Source: Bacteriovorax stolpii (lineage in GTDB: Bacteria; Bdellovibrionota; Bacteriovoracia; Bacteriovoracales; Bacteriovoracaceae). From it: a stretch of DNA of 5,514 nt. The stretch is from NCBI GenBank assembly GCA_945890905.1, contig CAMDDI010000214.1, positions 1 to 5,514 of the forward strand, in the 5' to 3' direction. Made by a program: the position numbers and the translations under genes. Of the stretch, positions 4,616 to 5,514 are shown one piece after another (position 1 is the first letter of the stretch; each line of letters begins with the position of its first letter). The notes under the pieces were generated by a model. It saw only the letters and a program-made list of their open reading frames with translations, made no database searches and was not told the DNA's origin.

Positions 4616-5514
4616 GTGTTTCTCTTAGGAGACACGTGAAGTCTAAAAGCATTCATTATGGACTTCTCAACCTTCTCCAAAAGCTCCTGGTAGTTAGTTT
4701 TAAAGCTTTGAGTATTTTCAATGACAATTTTCAAATCATTTAAACTTGGCACATGAACTGCGCGGATAAGTTTAGAAATTGAAATCTGATGGGCCTGGGA
4801 AAGAATATAGTGAACAAATGAAATCATCGCTTCTTCTGCATGTAAGCGCACAATAGTCTGCTCGCCTGACATAAGTTCTAAAGAATAGAGTCTAAGTTCA
4901 CCTTCGTGGCTCACACGGATTTGGGTCTGTGTAAGTGGAAGATGAATATCATTAGGAGTTGATCCATCTACAAACTCTAAGTAGATATCTTGATTACCTG
5001 GATAGAGAACTTGAGTGGGCTTTTGAACTAATTGAGAATGTATCAGAGGATTATTAAAGCTTACTTTCTGATCAAAGCGGCCATCGTCCATCTTCCAAAT
5101 AAGGGATTGAAGTGTTCTCTCTAAGTTTGAATAGCGAGAGAGGATCTCGCAGGCATAACGAGGGAAAAGATCACTTGCGATTTGATCAATATGGTAGAAA
5201 GACTTGAGCGCATTCTTAGGTGAGGTCTCAAGTAGTTCTTCTTCAGTTAATTCCAAAACTTTGAATCCATGCTTTAAATGATCCGGAAGGATTTCGGTTT
5301 CACTTAAAAATTTAGGAATAAGAAGCTTACTTAAGCTACCTTTCACCAGACTAGGTCCGCCAGTGAAAGTGAGATTAGTAACTTGCTTACCTACGGGAGT
5401 AAGAAAATAATTTCTTAAAATATTGGGATTAACCCCAGCTTGTTTAGGAGATAGTTGGAAATAATTACACTGAGTCTGACCGTAGTCAGAATAAATGGAT
5501 CGGAAAGTTTCCAT
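4612..5514 (-). CDS. C-terminal part of a large protein with HsdS/N6-methylase-like recognition segment (partial)
   Basis: At least 300 residues are encoded. An ATG falls exactly on the window edge (5512-5514), so this may be an internal Met and the gene probably extends further; no upstream signal can be seen. Residues 16-69 (CNYFQLSPK, VNPNILRNYFLTPVGKQ, TGGPSLVKGSLSKLLIPKF) follow the pattern ending a target-recognition half-domain in type I restriction specificity subunits and the C-terminus of N6-adenine DNA methylases: N-F-x-L-x-P, a yFLnspxGk helix, a G-x-x-L segment and IPxP. The IPLP end is here IPKF. The remainder (70-300) is not recognised: mixed alpha/beta, with a possible helical end at 271-292 similar to the coiled tail of such proteins. 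No methylase motif (NPPY) is within the visible part. Methylase or specificity function is inferred from this one segment. It overlaps dtd by GTGA. Confidence 0.55.
   Translation of the reverse strand: METFRSIYSDYGQTQCNYFQLSPKQAGVNPNILRNYFLTPVGKQVTNLTFTGGPSLVKGSLSKLLIPKFLSETEILPDHLKHGFKVLELTEEELLETSPKNALKSFYHIDQIASDLFPRYACEILSRYSNLERTLQSLIWKMDDGRFDQKVSFNNPLIHSQLVQKPTQVLYPGNQDIYLEFVDGSTPNDIHLPLTQTQIRVSHEGELRLYSLELMSGEQTIVRLHAEEAMISFVHYILSQAHQISISKLIRAVHVPSLNDLKIVIENTQSFKTNYQELLEKVEKSIMNAFRLHVSPKRNT
4613..4638 (-). promoter_or_regulatory. Hairpin covering the dtd start codon
   Basis: In the minus-strand mRNA, CACGTGT (4632-4638) pairs perfectly with ACACGTG (4613-4619); an inner CUC/GAG stem, a 2-base AA bulge and a CUAA loop complete the structure. 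The 3' arm contains the dtd GTG start, and the weak AAGAG ribosome site lies in the loop and inner stem. The whole element is the last nine codons of the upstream gene, so ribosomes finishing that gene would open it. The stem also makes the two ends of the element a CACGTG palindrome. Confidence 0.5.

Noticed and set aside
1..5514. CRISPR array, insertion sequence, tRNA or rRNA
   Set aside because: No regularly spaced repeats, transposase-like frames with terminal repeats, or structural-RNA signatures were found on reading both strands.

Overview
The window is a gene-dense bacterial chromosomal segment with moderate to low GC, very short intergenic gaps, frequent GTG and TTG starts, and Shine-Dalgarno sites of the AAGGAG type. 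No taxonomic marker is present. A lipoprotein, a TonB-like transducer and a two-pass membrane sensor indicate a Gram-negative, and the overall style would fit the predatory Bdellovibrionota (Bacteriovorax/Peredibacter-like). That placement is an impression, not a demonstration.

Layout from left to right. (1) Bases 1-643, minus strand: the N-terminal 214 residues of a secreted lipoprotein whose 3' end lies outside the window. It carries two copies of a cysteine-rich repeat followed by a Thr/Gly/Ser linker. (2) Bases 644-814: a divergent promoter region with several inverted repeats. (3) Bases 815-1614, plus strand: a divergent ECF-type sigma factor, translationally coupled by a GTGA overlap to a small soluble protein that looks like its anti-sigma factor. 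(4) Bases 1604-2596, minus strand: a TonB/TolA-like protein with a TTG start, overlapping the anti-sigma gene tail to tail by 11 bases. (5) Bases 2597-2801: a second divergent promoter region with a recognisable promoter on each strand. (6) Bases 2802-4175, plus strand: a two-pass membrane protein whose cytoplasmic end resembles a histidine-kinase ATPase domain that has lost its ATP-binding residues. (7) Bases 4178-5514, minus strand: dtd (D-aminoacyl-tRNA deacylase), coupled by GTGA to an upstream gene that runs to the window edge. The N-terminal part of that gene inside the window resembles a type I restriction/N6-methylase target-recognition domain.

Working together: the sigma/anti-sigma pair is the only clear regulatory module, and the divergent lipoprotein gene is an obvious candidate target, though nothing proves this. 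The TonB-like gene and the pseudokinase-like gene share a promoter region and may be co-regulated. dtd probably depends on translation of the gene upstream, because a hairpin covers its start codon. I found no CRISPR array, insertion sequence, tRNA, rRNA or intrinsic terminator. No complete novel system is evident. The most unusual items are the cysteine-repeat lipoprotein, the degenerate kinase-like protein and the hairpin at the dtd start.
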